A stretch of DNA of 50,381 nt. It comes from Flavobacteriales bacterium (GTDB taxonomy: Bacteria; Bacteroidota; Bacteroidia; Flavobacteriales_D; Sanyastnellaceae). Both the position numbers and the translations under genes were made by a program. Below, piece after piece: positions 1-8,593 of this stretch (within the stretch, counting starts at the first letter, position 1; every line of letters starts with the position of its first letter). The stretch is from NCBI GenBank assembly GCA_947456965.1, contig CANGTU010000023.1, forward strand, positions 1 through 50,381, given 5' to 3'. The notes under the pieces are model-generated. The model did no database searches. It had not been told where the DNA came from and worked only from the letters and a program-made list of their open reading frames with translations.

Positions 1-2382
1 ACTCTCCGCGGTGATGATCAGATCATTCAGCCCATTGCCCTTGCCCTCGATGCGGGTCAGGAACACTCCGGTGCCGTATGATGCATTGGCTGTGGTACCA
101 CCATTTTCCGGCTTTACATCGTGAGGAATGGCAGCGATCACGGGGATGGAGGAGAATACTCCCTTCCTGGATGGAAGGAACGTAACATCCTGACCTGTTC
201 CGAGTGAGATATTGAATTCCTCGTACTCATTATAGCCATAAGCTATCGCCATGAAGTAATAGGTCTTGTGGTTGACCAGCCGGTTATTGTCTTGGGCGAA
301 GGCGTCGGTGGTGACTCGGAAGGAACGGCGGATTCCTTCGTCCGCTCCGCTCACCATCAGGCGGGGGACGGTCAAGCCGGTCTCCTCATCCTTGGTGTAG
401 TTTATCAGATCAGATATCCCATCCTCAATGTCACATTGCATGATAAGGCGGGCTTTTGAAATATCCTCGAGATCGGCCGCACTTACGTTCGGGCCGGACA
501 GTTGATATATCAGGTACCCCTGAAAAAGGTAGGATCTCTGAGCTTCTGTAAGCGCCACGCCGTTGCTGTTTGATGGCGGAATGGTGGGATCGACCATTTC
601 ATACTCTTCGCGGTAATTTGAGCTAAGGGCATTATCGTTGGAGAGATAAAGAATGATTTCCCGGCTCATTTCGCGCACCTCCACATCAGGAGCATCCGGA
701 CCGGAGATCAACTCGAAGCAATTATCGAATAATGCTTGGGCCTTGTCATCGGCGACACGCAGCAATTCGACTGACTCGAAAGGAGCACCGCCTGTAGCTC
801 GTGCCCACACCACGCCCACGGTGATATTGTTATAGTCACCCGGTTGCAGAGTAAAGGGACCTGCACTTTGCAGGAATCTCCTGTCGGCGGCCGGATTTCC
901 GCTGGATACTTCCGTCCAGGGATCCACCTCTATACCCAGCGTACCGAAGTTGAAAGGATCACTGTCACCCGGGAACATAAAGTCCGATGGAATAGTGAGA
1001 TCTGCTCCCGTTGAAGGCGTGAGGGCATTGCCACCGTAGGCCATACGCTGTCCGTTCTTCCAGAATCCTCTCAGGAAGCTATAGAACTGAACAGCATTTT
1101 CCGGGAATCCGTTCGGACTGGCTCCCGAATTATGGAATACAAACTTGCGCATTCCGAATCGTTCATTATCCACCACGCCATCACCATAGCCGATGCCTAT
1201 CCCTTTATATGGAATACCCCGGAGCTCAATGGCCAATGGAATATCTGAGGTGAGCGGGTTATCGAGTCCATCTGAATCCTGGTATGGTCCTTCAAAGAAG
1301 TCCACTCCCATAGCTGGAGGATTATCCCCGTATCCCGGAGACAATCCCGTTGGCCCATCGAATGCATTGCCATTATATGCATAACCCAAACCCCGCTGAA
1401 CATCGCACCCCACGAAATCATCGAGGTGTCCTCCGATATCACAGTCGATCCAGGTGCCGAAGTATGTATCCTGTAATGTTTGGGTACCCTGATTGATCAG
1501 CACATAATTATAGAAAGTCATATTGTTAACCTCATCATTTGTGCTGAATGCAAATGCCTGAGCGCGGATTTCCATGCCTATGGGCTGGCCTTGAGACTCT
1601 GTATGCGCATTGCCTTTATCATTGAAAATCCAGAAATATGTTTGATCACCAAACAGAGGCACCGGATCTTTGCGACGACGTTCACCGCAATTGATTTCCC
1701 TGAGGAAGTCGTACCAAGGATAATCGCCCAGTTCCGGGGAGTAGAAACCATCCTCATTGAAATCATAGAAAGGGGCGAGGTACATATCCTGACCTTGCGC
1801 AGTGTTCCCCATCGCCGGGTAATTAAAGAAATATGCCGGGATGGAATAGCCATTAGGAAACTGGATAGACGGGTCACAAGCAGGATCTGATTCACATTCG
1901 AAAAATGCCCGATGGCGCTGGGCATCTGTCCGGAATGAGATGATGAAACGGTCCCAGTCCGAGCAAACAGAAGAATTCGTTTCAGCCGTACCATCATTGG
2001 TGAGTGGGCCTGGCCAAAAGTCATTGCCCAATCCCCGGTACGTCACTGCAGCCAGCTTCAGCTGCTGGTCTGGTGAAATACCACCCAGCCAGAGAGCCCC
2101 TGCATATGCCACGGACACGTTACCTTCCTTCGGAACAAAGTAGTGTGATTTGCCGACCGCTCTGTCCAGCCACATAGTTCCGCCAGTTTCAATCAGAGCG
2201 TTCACGTTGTTCCACTCCAGATCGCGAAGCGCAGCGGCAGGAGCGCAAGAAGCCACGCGTGATTCTGCGGAGACAGTAATTTCAGGCAGAGCTATGAGCT
2301 TACCGCTGCTGACCAGAGGATGTTGTGCTTGGGCGCCCAGCGCAAGGCATACCACTGCGGCACACGTAAGAAGCTTCATCAT
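1..2382 (-). CDS. Large secreted protein, T9SS-type cargo family, N-terminal 794 residues (3' end outside window)
   Basis: One uninterrupted minus-strand frame runs from two consecutive ATG codons (2382 and 2379) to base 1 without a stop, so the C-terminus is missing. An in-frame TAA lies three codons upstream of the first ATG, which fixes the start. Residues 1-20 form a signal peptide (MMKLLTCAAVVCLALGAQAQ). The region around residues 85-120 has the pattern VAYAGALWLGG...LKLAAVTYRG...DFWPGPL. I recognise this from a family of roughly 1000-residue secreted Bacteroidota proteins that usually end in a T9SS C-terminal sorting domain. That domain is outside the window, so T9SS export is inference. 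The protein is rich in Asn, Asp, Gly and aromatics, as expected for an extracellular beta protein. Precise function is unknown. Confidence 0.85.
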   Translation of the reverse strand, partial: MMKLLTCAAVVCLALGAQAQHPLVSSGKLIALPEITVSAESRVASCAPAAALRDLEWNNVNALIETGGTMWLDRAVGKSHYFVPKEGNVSVAYAGALWLGGISPDQQLKLAAVTYRGLGNDFWPGPLTNDGTAETNSSVCSDWDRFIISFRTDAQRHRAFFECESDPACDPSIQFPNGYSIPAYFFNYPAMGNTAQGQDMYLAPFYDFNEDGFYSPELGDYPWYDFLREINCGERRRKDPVPLFGDQTYFWIFNDKGNAHTESQGQPIGMEIRAQAFAFSTNDEVNNMTFYNYVLINQGTQTLQDTYFGTWIDCDIGGHLDDFVGCDVQRGLGYAYNGNAFDGPTGLSPGYGDNPPAMGVDFFEGPYQDSDGLDNPLTSDIPLAIELRGIPYKGIGIGYGDGVVDNERFGMRKFVFHNSGASPNGFPENAVQFYSFLRGFWKNGQRMAYGGNALTPSTGADLTIPSDFMFPGDSDPFNFGTLGIEVDPWTEVSSGNPAADRRFLQSAGPFTLQPGDYNNITVGVVWARATGGAPFESVELLRVADDKAQALFDNCFELISGPDAPDVEVREMSREIILYLSNDNALSSNYREEYEMVDPTIPPSNSNGVALTEAQRSYLFQGYLIYQLSGPNVSAADLEDISKARLIMQCDIEDGISDLINYTKDEETGLTVPRLMVSGADEGIRRSFRVTTDAFAQDNNRLVNHKTYYFMAIAYGYNEYEEFNISLGTGQDVTFLPSRKGVFSSIPVIAAIPHDVKPENGGTTANASYGTGVFLTRIEGKGNGLNDLIITAES

Positions 2383-2397
2383 TAAGGTTTAACGGCA

Positions 2398-2405
2398 CCA
2401 AGATA
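2398..2405 (-). promoter_or_regulatory. Probable -7 promoter element (TATCTTGG)
   Basis: Minus-strand TATCTTGG differs at one position from the Bacteroidota -7 consensus TAnnTTTG. It ends 15 nt before the ATG of the secreted protein. No convincing -33 box was seen. Confidence 0.35.
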
Positions 2406-2416
2406 CTGGATAAGCC

Positions 2417-5400
2417 CTAGAACGCTACCGCGACTTCCTCCAGTCGGTGATCTGATGTGTAAAGCAAAAATCCGGAGCAAGGCAATCCAGTGGCTGACAT
2501 CACCTGGTTCATATAGCCTGCTACCTGAGTACGATGTTCCTCTCGGGCCAGGCCCGTTTTGAAGTCCACCACCATCCAGCCGTCGGGCCCCTTCATCAAC
2601 CTGTCTGGCCTGACCCGTTCGCCTCCTGCCCCGATAATCTCATGCTCCGGGTAGACCTTCCATTCGCTCGAGAAGAGCACCGCGCAGGCCGGATCATTCA
2701 CAATCGACTGCACCACATGTGTGAGCTCCATAATTAAGTCATCCTTGCGCACCGACAACCCCCTGCAGGTGGATCGCACAGACTCACTCACGACCAGCCC
2801 GGGTGTGAAATTGGCCAGACAGGCGTGTATGAGACTTCCTATCCATCTCGGATCACTTTCACCGGGAGCTGCTGGTCTGAAGCGCAGAGAGGGCTGACCT
2901 ATATCGGGAATTCGAGCCGGAATCACTACAGGATTTTCATTACTTGGCTGAGACTGCCGATTTGCGGGTTCACGCAAACCGAATGTACGCTCGGTGCTCT
3001 GATCATTCAACTGAAGCCAGGACAGCCAGGTAAATTCCCATGCTCTGTTCATGGAAGGCTTCGTCTGCAGGATATAGAGACGATCTTCGGCTCTTGTCGT
3101 TGCCACATAGCAAACATTGATATCATCGAGCAGGTTGGCCAGAGCCTCACGATCCACTTCGGGGAAAATTCCACTATACTTCTCACTACCAACGCGGAGA
3201 GAAATGAGTGCGCTGGGAATCTGAGGTATCAGGTTACCAGGATCCACCCAAATGCGGGACTCCATTTCCTTTTGGTAGAATCGAGGATAAATCACCACCG
3301 GATACTGGAGGCCTTTTGACTTGTGCACAGTAGTCAGCTGTATGGCGTTGACCTTGCCGGATGACTCGATGCACAGCTTATCCCGTGATTCGGCCCACCA
3401 TGACAGCACTTCGTTGAGTGGTAAATCCCTTCTCTTCTCCAGATTGATCAATTGGTCGGAGAGGAATTCCATGTAAACGTCAAAAGCCGTTCCTGTGAGG
3501 TGAAGTATACCATTTACCAAAATCTGGGCTCCTGAATGGCTCCTGAACACCGCATCATGTCCGGGCACTGTGATATCCATGAAATCCTCCGTTCGCGCTT
3601 TTCTCCGGGAACCCGGCTCCAAGAAGTCTGTCGGCTCCGGAGAATTCAGATGCGGGAATGCATATTGAAAACCGAGCACCACACCCACTCTGGATATGGC
3701 ATCTGCGGGATTGGCTATCCATCCCAGCCAGTGAAAAATCCATTCCACTAAAGGAGATTGCGAAAGCAGGAATGATTCTCGGGTGACGACCGGATATCCC
3801 TGCTGGAGAAGCCAGGATGCGATCAGGCTGCTCTCTTTATTCAACCGCGAAATGATCGCAATATCGCCCAGGGCGTAACCATCTTCCAGGGCCTCCCTGA
3901 TGGCTTGTCCGATCTCAGGTAAAACCGCTGCTTCCTGATTCGACTTGCCCTTATCCGGGATGTACTGAACTTTGACATATCCCTCCAGTTCCCGATGTGG
4001 TTCCTGTCGTTGGTGACGATACACTGCGCTCAATGAGCCCAGCAGCGGCGCCAGTGCATCATACATTTCGTTGTTGAACTCCACGATGGCCCGAGCACTT
4101 CTTCGGTTAGTATTGAGGAAACCCTCCCTAAAGGCTTCGGAGAACAACCGCTGTCGCCAGTCATCGGCATGCGTCAGATGAGGAAGGCGCACAAACTGCT
4201 CCACATTGCCATTTCGCCAGCGGTAGATAGATTGCTTTCCATCACCCACAATCAAGTTGAAGTTCGCTGATGCCAGGTTATTCTCGATCAGGGGGATAAA
4301 GTTTCTCCACTGCAGTTCGCTCGTATCCTGGAACTCATCAAACAAGACATGCCTGAATCGCTCACCAATACGCTCATAGATAAATGGGGCCGGGCTACCC
4401 TCAATCACCTCATTGATCCGGCGCTGGAAATCGGCGATCAGCAACAGGTTATCCTCTTGCCGGATCTCGGCTGCCATGCGATTGAGCACGGTGATGAGGC
4501 CGAGTGAGAACAGATTTCTCTGCAAGAGATCCAGCTGCATTCGGATGACCAGATGTCGTTCCATCCATTTCATCAGATGATCAAGCCCCTGCGAAAAATC
4601 TGGCTGGATTGCATCGAATGCCTGCCGTATATGAGCCGATGAACGGGCGGCGAACCAGGGCTTTTGGCCCGTTATCACATCCAGGAGTGATTTGCCGGCT
4701 TCCTTCCATTCCCCTTGCGACCACTGGATAATATTCCTGATGGGACTTCTGGAGGTCCCGCCGGAAAAGTCTTCCGATTGAAGTCCTGCCCCTTGCAGCA
4801 TATCCAGCAGCATGCCTGCTTGACGGCGCAGTTCCTCTGTCATCTGTTCCTTTCGATCCAGAATCGATCGAACGGCATGCTGGAATTCGGAAGAATCCGT
4901 GAGCTCGAGTCGTGAAAGCGGATCGATGCTCTTCTCCTCTACGAGCACACGGGCGAAATCGAGCAACTCATTCTGTATTCGCCAGTTCTTGCCCTCTTCC
5001 ATCCTGGCGGCAACAAAACCCGTGAGATACCTCGTCAGGTCCGCGTCCTCACCGGCGCATTCCATCACGCGATCAACGAGCGTTGAGAGGAATGCCGATG
5101 TATCCAACTCCACGGAGAAATCATAGTCCATACCCAGTTCCCGGGCGAAAGAGCGCACGATGCGGTGTGTGAAGCTGTCGATGGTAGTAATGGCCAGCAA
5201 GTCGTAGTGATGCACCATATGCGACAGGATGCGCACAGCCCGTGCCTGCAATTCGTGCAGTTCAATGCCCAATTCCGCCGCCAGTTCCATAGCCAGCGGC
5301 ATCTTGCTTAGCGTTTCGTGGGGTGAGGTAGCGATTTCATGTAAGCGGTTGATGACCCGCTCCTTCATCTCCGCAGCGGCAGCATTGGTAAACGTAATAG

Positions 5401-5551
5401 CCAGGATGTGACGGTAATATGAAGGGCTGCGGCCCGAAAAACAAAGACGCAGGTAATGGCGTACCAATGCGTAAGTCTTTCCGCTGCCTGCAGATGCCTT
5501 GAGCACGAGCAAGGCCGGGGAACGGAATAAGTCAGGTTGCGATTCCGGCAT
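2417..5551 (-). CDS. UvrD/Rep-family helicase with C-terminal PD-(D/E)XK nuclease (AddA/RecB-like)
   Basis: 1044 residues. This is the expected ATP-dependent DNA helicase-nuclease subunit for double-strand-break end processing, acting with an AddB-type partner. Walker A is ASAGSGKT at residues 19-26, the Walker B/motif II is DEFQDT at 405-410, and motif VI-like VATTRAEDRLYIL lies further on. The C-terminal nuclease has RPD (Asp983) followed by VVDFKTG (Asp996, Lys998), the PD-(D/E)XK signature. Length suits a Bacteroidota AddA-like protein. The likely partner is the PD-(D/E)XK protein at 13377-16127, which lies 7.8 kb away and points the other way; these genes are often adjacent in relatives. 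The start ATG is preceded at 4 nt by a -7-like element, so the mRNA may be leaderless. Confidence 0.92.
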   Translation of the reverse strand: MPESQPDLFRSPALLVLKASAGSGKTYALVRHYLRLCFSGRSPSYYRHILAITFTNAAAAEMKERVINRLHEIATSPHETLSKMPLAMELAAELGIELHELQARAVRILSHMVHHYDLLAITTIDSFTHRIVRSFARELGMDYDFSVELDTSAFLSTLVDRVMECAGEDADLTRYLTGFVAARMEEGKNWRIQNELLDFARVLVEEKSIDPLSRLELTDSSEFQHAVRSILDRKEQMTEELRRQAGMLLDMLQGAGLQSEDFSGGTSRSPIRNIIQWSQGEWKEAGKSLLDVITGQKPWFAARSSAHIRQAFDAIQPDFSQGLDHLMKWMERHLVIRMQLDLLQRNLFSLGLITVLNRMAAEIRQEDNLLLIADFQRRINEVIEGSPAPFIYERIGERFRHVLFDEFQDTSELQWRNFIPLIENNLASANFNLIVGDGKQSIYRWRNGNVEQFVRLPHLTHADDWRQRLFSEAFREGFLNTNRRSARAIVEFNNEMYDALAPLLGSLSAVYRHQRQEPHRELEGYVKVQYIPDKGKSNQEAAVLPEIGQAIREALEDGYALGDIAIISRLNKESSLIASWLLQQGYPVVTRESFLLSQSPLVEWIFHWLGWIANPADAISRVGVVLGFQYAFPHLNSPEPTDFLEPGSRRKARTEDFMDITVPGHDAVFRSHSGAQILVNGILHLTGTAFDVYMEFLSDQLINLEKRRDLPLNEVLSWWAESRDKLCIESSGKVNAIQLTTVHKSKGLQYPVVIYPRFYQKEMESRIWVDPGNLIPQIPSALISLRVGSEKYSGIFPEVDREALANLLDDINVCYVATTRAEDRLYILQTKPSMNRAWEFTWLSWLQLNDQSTERTFGLREPANRQSQPSNENPVVIPARIPDIGQPSLRFRPAAPGESDPRWIGSLIHACLANFTPGLVVSESVRSTCRGLSVRKDDLIMELTHVVQSIVNDPACAVLFSSEWKVYPEHEIIGAGGERVRPDRLMKGPDGWMVVDFKTGLAREEHRTQVAGYMNQVMSATGLPCSGFLLYTSDHRLEEVAVAF

Positions 5552-5555
5552 GGAC

Positions 5556-5563
5556 GAAAGGTA
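5556..5563 (-). promoter_or_regulatory. Probable -7 promoter element (TACCTTTC)
   Basis: Minus-strand TACCTTTC (consensus TAnnTTTG, last base differs) ends 4 nt before the ATG at 5551. The spacing matches other genes in this window and predicts a leaderless transcript. Confidence 0.45.
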
Positions 5564-5619
5564 GCGAGAAGAGCAGCAGGAAACCCATTCCCCAGCTTAA
5601 CAGTCTTTTACGTGGACCA

Positions 5620-5997
5620 TCAGTCGCCTGACTTCCTGATTTCACGGATCCGCTGTTGGTCCACTCCGAATTCTTTCATCAGGAGCAGACCATAATTCCT
5701 GATTTCCGTGATGATTGTAACCGCGCGCTTGCCTCTGGACGTAATCCGGTACTCCACACGTGGAGGCACTTCAGCGAAGACCTGACGAGAGACGAAGCCC
5801 TCCAGTTCCAGATCGCGCAATTGTGTGGACAACATCTTATCCGTGATTCGCGGGATGCTCTTTTTCAATTCACCATATCTCATCACCCGGTCCTTCAGTC
5901 GCCAGAGAATCGGCATTTTCCATGTACCACCGATACGATCCATGGCAAATTCCACCGGATTGTAATAGAGTTTGCTTTTGTAGAGAAATTCAGGCAT
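5620..5997 (-). CDS. HxlR-family winged-helix transcriptional regulator
   Basis: 125 residues, normal for the family. The HxlR pattern is clear: NPVEFAMDRIGGTWKMPILW (residues 13-32), then YGELKKSIPRITDKMLSTQL in the recognition region, then a DLELEGFVSR wing. Thiol-sensing HxlR proteins (YodB, HypR, QorR types) carry a Cys just before the PVE motif. Here that position is Asn, and the whole protein contains no Cys, so it cannot be a thiol switch. It is divergent from the DJ-1/PfpI-bestrophin-reductase operon at 6171, which is its most likely target together with its own promoter. An inverted repeat at 6092-6104 is a candidate operator. Effector unknown. Confidence 0.9.
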   Translation of the reverse strand: MPEFLYKSKLYYNPVEFAMDRIGGTWKMPILWRLKDRVMRYGELKKSIPRITDKMLSTQLRDLELEGFVSRQVFAEVPPRVEYRITSRGKRAVTIITEIRNYGLLLMKEFGVDQQRIREIRKSGD

Positions 5998-6084
5998 AGA
6001 ATCAGAGGTTCGGATATCTGGATAGTTCCTGCCCTTGACGCTTCGTTCAGGAATTCACATGTCAGGACTCATCCATTACTCACC

Positions 6085-6092
6085 CAAATGTA
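6085..6092 (-). promoter_or_regulatory. Probable -7 promoter element of the HxlR gene (TACATTTG)
   Basis: Minus-strand TACATTTG matches TAnnTTTG exactly. It lies about 87 nt upstream of the ATG at 5997, so this gene would have a real 5' leader. Confidence 0.4.
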
Positions 6093-6104
6093 AGTAGAAT
6101 ACTT
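6092..6104. promoter_or_regulatory. Candidate HxlR operator: inverted repeat AAGTA-GAA-TACTT
   Basis: Perfect 5-bp inverted repeat with a 3-bp spacer. It directly abuts the -7 element of the HxlR gene on its upstream side, in the divergent 173-bp region. Position suits autoregulation. Assignment as operator is inference. Confidence 0.3.
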
Positions 6105-6141
6105 CAGGGTAAGCAGTATGCCGTCTGAAAACAAAATACTG

Positions 6142-6149
6142 AACCTTTG
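6142..6149 (+). promoter_or_regulatory. Possible -7 promoter element (AACCTTTG)
   Basis: One mismatch to TAnnTTTG. It lies 21 nt upstream of the ATG at 6171. An A-rich tract (ten A in a row) sits between it and the start. Confidence 0.3.
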
Positions 6150-6170
6150 ATCCAATAAAAAAAAACACCT

Positions 6171-6941
6171 ATGATAACTGAATCACAACAGTACGTTCAT
6201 TTCCACGGCGCACCGAGCAAAGGAAAGATCCTGATGGTCGCCAGCAGTCCGGCGGTATCTGGCCAGACCGGTTGGCCTGTCGGCTTCTGGGCATCCGAGC
6301 TGACCCATGCCCTTCGCGTATTTAAGGAAGCGGGCTTTGACATTGAACTCGTTTCCACGGAAGGCGGCGAAATCCGGATGGATGCCTATTCCGATCCCAC
6401 GGATGCCAGCGGATACTCCGCCCATGACGTCATTACGCTGGGTTATCTGCAACAGGACTGGTTCCGGGAAATGCTTCGGAATACACGCTCTGTCGCTCAG
6501 GTCAGTGCTGCAGACTACGATGCCATCTATCTGCTGGGCGGTCAGGCTCCCATGTACACCTTTCGTGGAAACACCACACTGGAAAACCTTTTCGCTTCCT
6601 TTTATGCAGCAGGAAAGCCATCGGCCGCTGTGTGCCATGCCACGACCCTGTTACTCGGTGTCCGTCTTCCGGGAGGAGAACTTCTCGTTCACGGCAAGAC
6701 GTGGACCGGGTTTGCCGATGCTGAAGAAGACTTCGTTGAGCAAGCTATGGGAATGAAGATACAGCCCTACCGCATCGAGACAGAGGCGCGCAAACTGGAA
6801 GGCACTGCATTTCGCGTAGCTCCGCCGTTTGTGGCTTATGCGATTGCCGACGGGAACCTGATTACCGGCCAGCAGCAGAACTCAGGAGAAGCTGCGGCCC
6901 GGCTCCTCACAGATCAGCTCAACGCGCGGGTGGCTCACTGA
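6171..6941 (+). CDS. DJ-1/PfpI-family protein (type 1 glutamine amidotransferase-like)
   Basis: 256 residues. Nucleophile elbow AAVCHATTLLL with Cys155 followed by His156. The N-terminal GFWASEL supplies the conserved Glu (Glu43) of HchA/DJ-1-like enzymes. The LGGQAPMYTF segment (about 122-131) is the expected substrate-pocket loop. Family members act as glyoxalase III, deglycase or chaperone in carbonyl and oxidative stress; which activity applies cannot be read here. First gene of a three-gene + strand group with the bestrophin gene (12 bp downstream) and the reductase-like gene. It is divergent from the HxlR regulator, which suggests a stress-inducible operon. Confidence 0.88.
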   Translation: MITESQQYVHFHGAPSKGKILMVASSPAVSGQTGWPVGFWASELTHALRVFKEAGFDIELVSTEGGEIRMDAYSDPTDASGYSAHDVITLGYLQQDWFREMLRNTRSVAQVSAADYDAIYLLGGQAPMYTFRGNTTLENLFASFYAAGKPSAAVCHATTLLLGVRLPGGELLVHGKTWTGFADAEEDFVEQAMGMKIQPYRIETEARKLEGTAFRVAPPFVAYAIADGNLITGQQQNSGEAAARLLTDQLNARVAH

Positions 6942-6953
6942 CCGAAGGCGCAG

Positions 6954-7892
6954 ATGCTCATTAAGAAACAATTCAATCCCCTTACGGTAGCGCGCTATAT
7001 GCGCGTCGACCTCGCGCTGGCAATTCTGTTTTCCGGTGCGGTGTGGGCATTGTACTCCACGGGTAATGAAACCCTGCCGGGGATTCCCTTTTCGATACCC
7101 GCTACCCTCGGCAGTGCGCTCGCCATCTTTATTGCCTTCCGGAACCAGTCCTCCTATGCCCGCTGGTGGGAGGCCCGCACGGCCTGGGGCACGATATCCG
7201 CAAGCAGCAGGGTGCTGGCGCGGCTTGCGGTGACATTGTCCAATGCCCATCGGGGTAAGAGCAACTTCCGGGATGATCACACGAAGGCCTTCCAGTCGGC
7301 GATGGTTCGGCTTCAGGTGGCCTGGTGCTATGCCCTGGCGTTTCAGTTGCGCCGGCACGATCGATGGGAGGAGTTACGCCCTCTTCTTGCCGCCGCTGAC
7401 TATGACCGGATGATGCGGTCATCCAACCGGCCTGTGACCCTTCAGCTCATTCAGGGCGAGCAGATTTACGAAGCCATGGAATCAGGCGTACTGGTCGGGT
7501 TTGACAGCGTGCAGGTGGAGGGTCCGCTGAATGCCCTCGCTCTTGCGCAGGGAACCTGTGAGCGCATCCGCGATACCCCGCTGCTCAGGCAATACCATTA
7601 TTTCACCCGGATGTTCCTAGTCGTGTTCATGATGGCTTTTCCGCTGGGCATTGCCGCTGATTTTAATCACCTTCATCTCGGTTGGGCGATTGTTCCCGTG
7701 TCCGTCCTTGTTTCCTTTGTGTTTGCGGTGATGGCTCGGGTGGGAGAGGTCAATGAAGATCCGTTCAAGGGGACTATCACCGATATCCCCCTCAACGCCC
7801 TTTGCCGGTCCATTGAGCGGGACATGCTGGAGACCCTTGGAGAGAATCAACTCCCCCCTTTGGCAGAGCCTGCCCGGGGCATTCTGGATTAA
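6954..7892 (+). CDS. Bestrophin-family membrane channel protein
   Basis: 312 residues. Membrane segments lie near residues 18-35, 42-62, about 225-243 and about 250-272. The segment TLGSALAIFIAFRNQSSYARWWEAR is the hallmark of bacterial bestrophins (YneE/UPF0187); the run FRNQSSYARWWEAR is diagnostic. Bacterial homologues form pentameric ion channels in the inner membrane, and ion selectivity differs between members. Start ATG is 12 nt after the DJ-1/PfpI stop, so the two are probably co-transcribed. Confidence 0.9.
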   Translation: MLIKKQFNPLTVARYMRVDLALAILFSGAVWALYSTGNETLPGIPFSIPATLGSALAIFIAFRNQSSYARWWEARTAWGTISASSRVLARLAVTLSNAHRGKSNFRDDHTKAFQSAMVRLQVAWCYALAFQLRRHDRWEELRPLLAAADYDRMMRSSNRPVTLQLIQGEQIYEAMESGVLVGFDSVQVEGPLNALALAQGTCERIRDTPLLRQYHYFTRMFLVVFMMAFPLGIAADFNHLHLGWAIVPVSVLVSFVFAVMARVGEVNEDPFKGTITDIPLNALCRSIERDMLETLGENQLPPLAEPARGILD

Positions 7893-7900
7893 CAAACAAC

Positions 7901-8527
7901 ATGACACTTATGAAAATAGCCATTATCGGAACCGGAAACGTAGGCGGAGCGCTGGCTTCGCATTGGGCCAATGCCGGACACATCATTCACCTTGGCGTGC
8001 GTGACGTCCATCAGTTTAAGGGATCCGCGCTCACGGCCCAGCCGGGAATCACGGCGCATCCTATTCAAGAAGCCGTGAAGCGCTCGGAAGTGATCCTTGT
8101 GAGTACTCCTGCTCCTGCAGCTGTGGAAGTGGCCCAATCGCTGGGCGACACCACGGGCAAAGTCATCGTGGACACCATGAACATTGTCATGGGACGCGGG
8201 CCGGCTGGTTACCCCAACACCTCGGAGGCCCTTCTCAGCCACACCGATACCCGGGACATCGTCAAGTGTTTCAACACCACCGGATACAACAATATGGCGA
8301 ACCCTGTTTACAGTGGAATAGCCATTGATGCCTTCATGGCCGGCGACAGCCAGCGAGGCAAGGCCATTGCCCGTCAGCTCGCACTGGACGCAGGTTTTGG
8401 TGAATGCATCGATGTCGGTGGCAACGACCGATTCACCCTGATGGAGCAGTTTGCCTTCTTCTGGATTAACCTGGCGATGATGCAGGGGCAGGGGCGCGAC
8501 ATCGCCTTCAAGTTGCTCCGTCGCTGA
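7901..8527 (+). CDS. NAD(P)-binding oxidoreductase related to NADPH-dependent F420 reductase
   Basis: 208 residues. Rossmann motif IIGTGNVGGALASHWANAGH begins at residue 8 (GxGxxG = residues 10-15). The end of the second strand (GVRD) suits NADPH binding. CFNTTGYNNMANP (about 125-137) and the C-terminal MEQFAFFWINLAM are typical of this family. Outside F420-producing organisms the family reduces other substrates, so the substrate is unknown. An alternative start, ATG 7910 (MKIAIIG), fits the family better at the N-terminus. It follows the bestrophin gene by 8 bp and is likely the third gene of the HxlR-controlled operon. Confidence 0.85.
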   Translation: MTLMKIAIIGTGNVGGALASHWANAGHIIHLGVRDVHQFKGSALTAQPGITAHPIQEAVKRSEVILVSTPAPAAVEVAQSLGDTTGKVIVDTMNIVMGRGPAGYPNTSEALLSHTDTRDIVKCFNTTGYNNMANPVYSGIAIDAFMAGDSQRGKAIARQLALDAGFGECIDVGGNDRFTLMEQFAFFWINLAMMQGQGRDIAFKLLRR

Positions 8528-8581
8528 CCGCCAACCGCATTTTCCGAGAAAACCAGCCAACCTTGGGAGGGGTATGGTGGT

Positions 8582-8589
8582 TATTTTTG
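8582..8589 (+). promoter_or_regulatory. -7 promoter element of the mbnP-peroxidase operon (TATTTTTG)
   Basis: Exact match to TAnnTTTG. It ends 4 nt before ATG 8594. The spacing predicts a leaderless transcript and supports 8594 rather than 8600 as the start. Confidence 0.5.
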
Positions 8590-8593
8590 TAAG

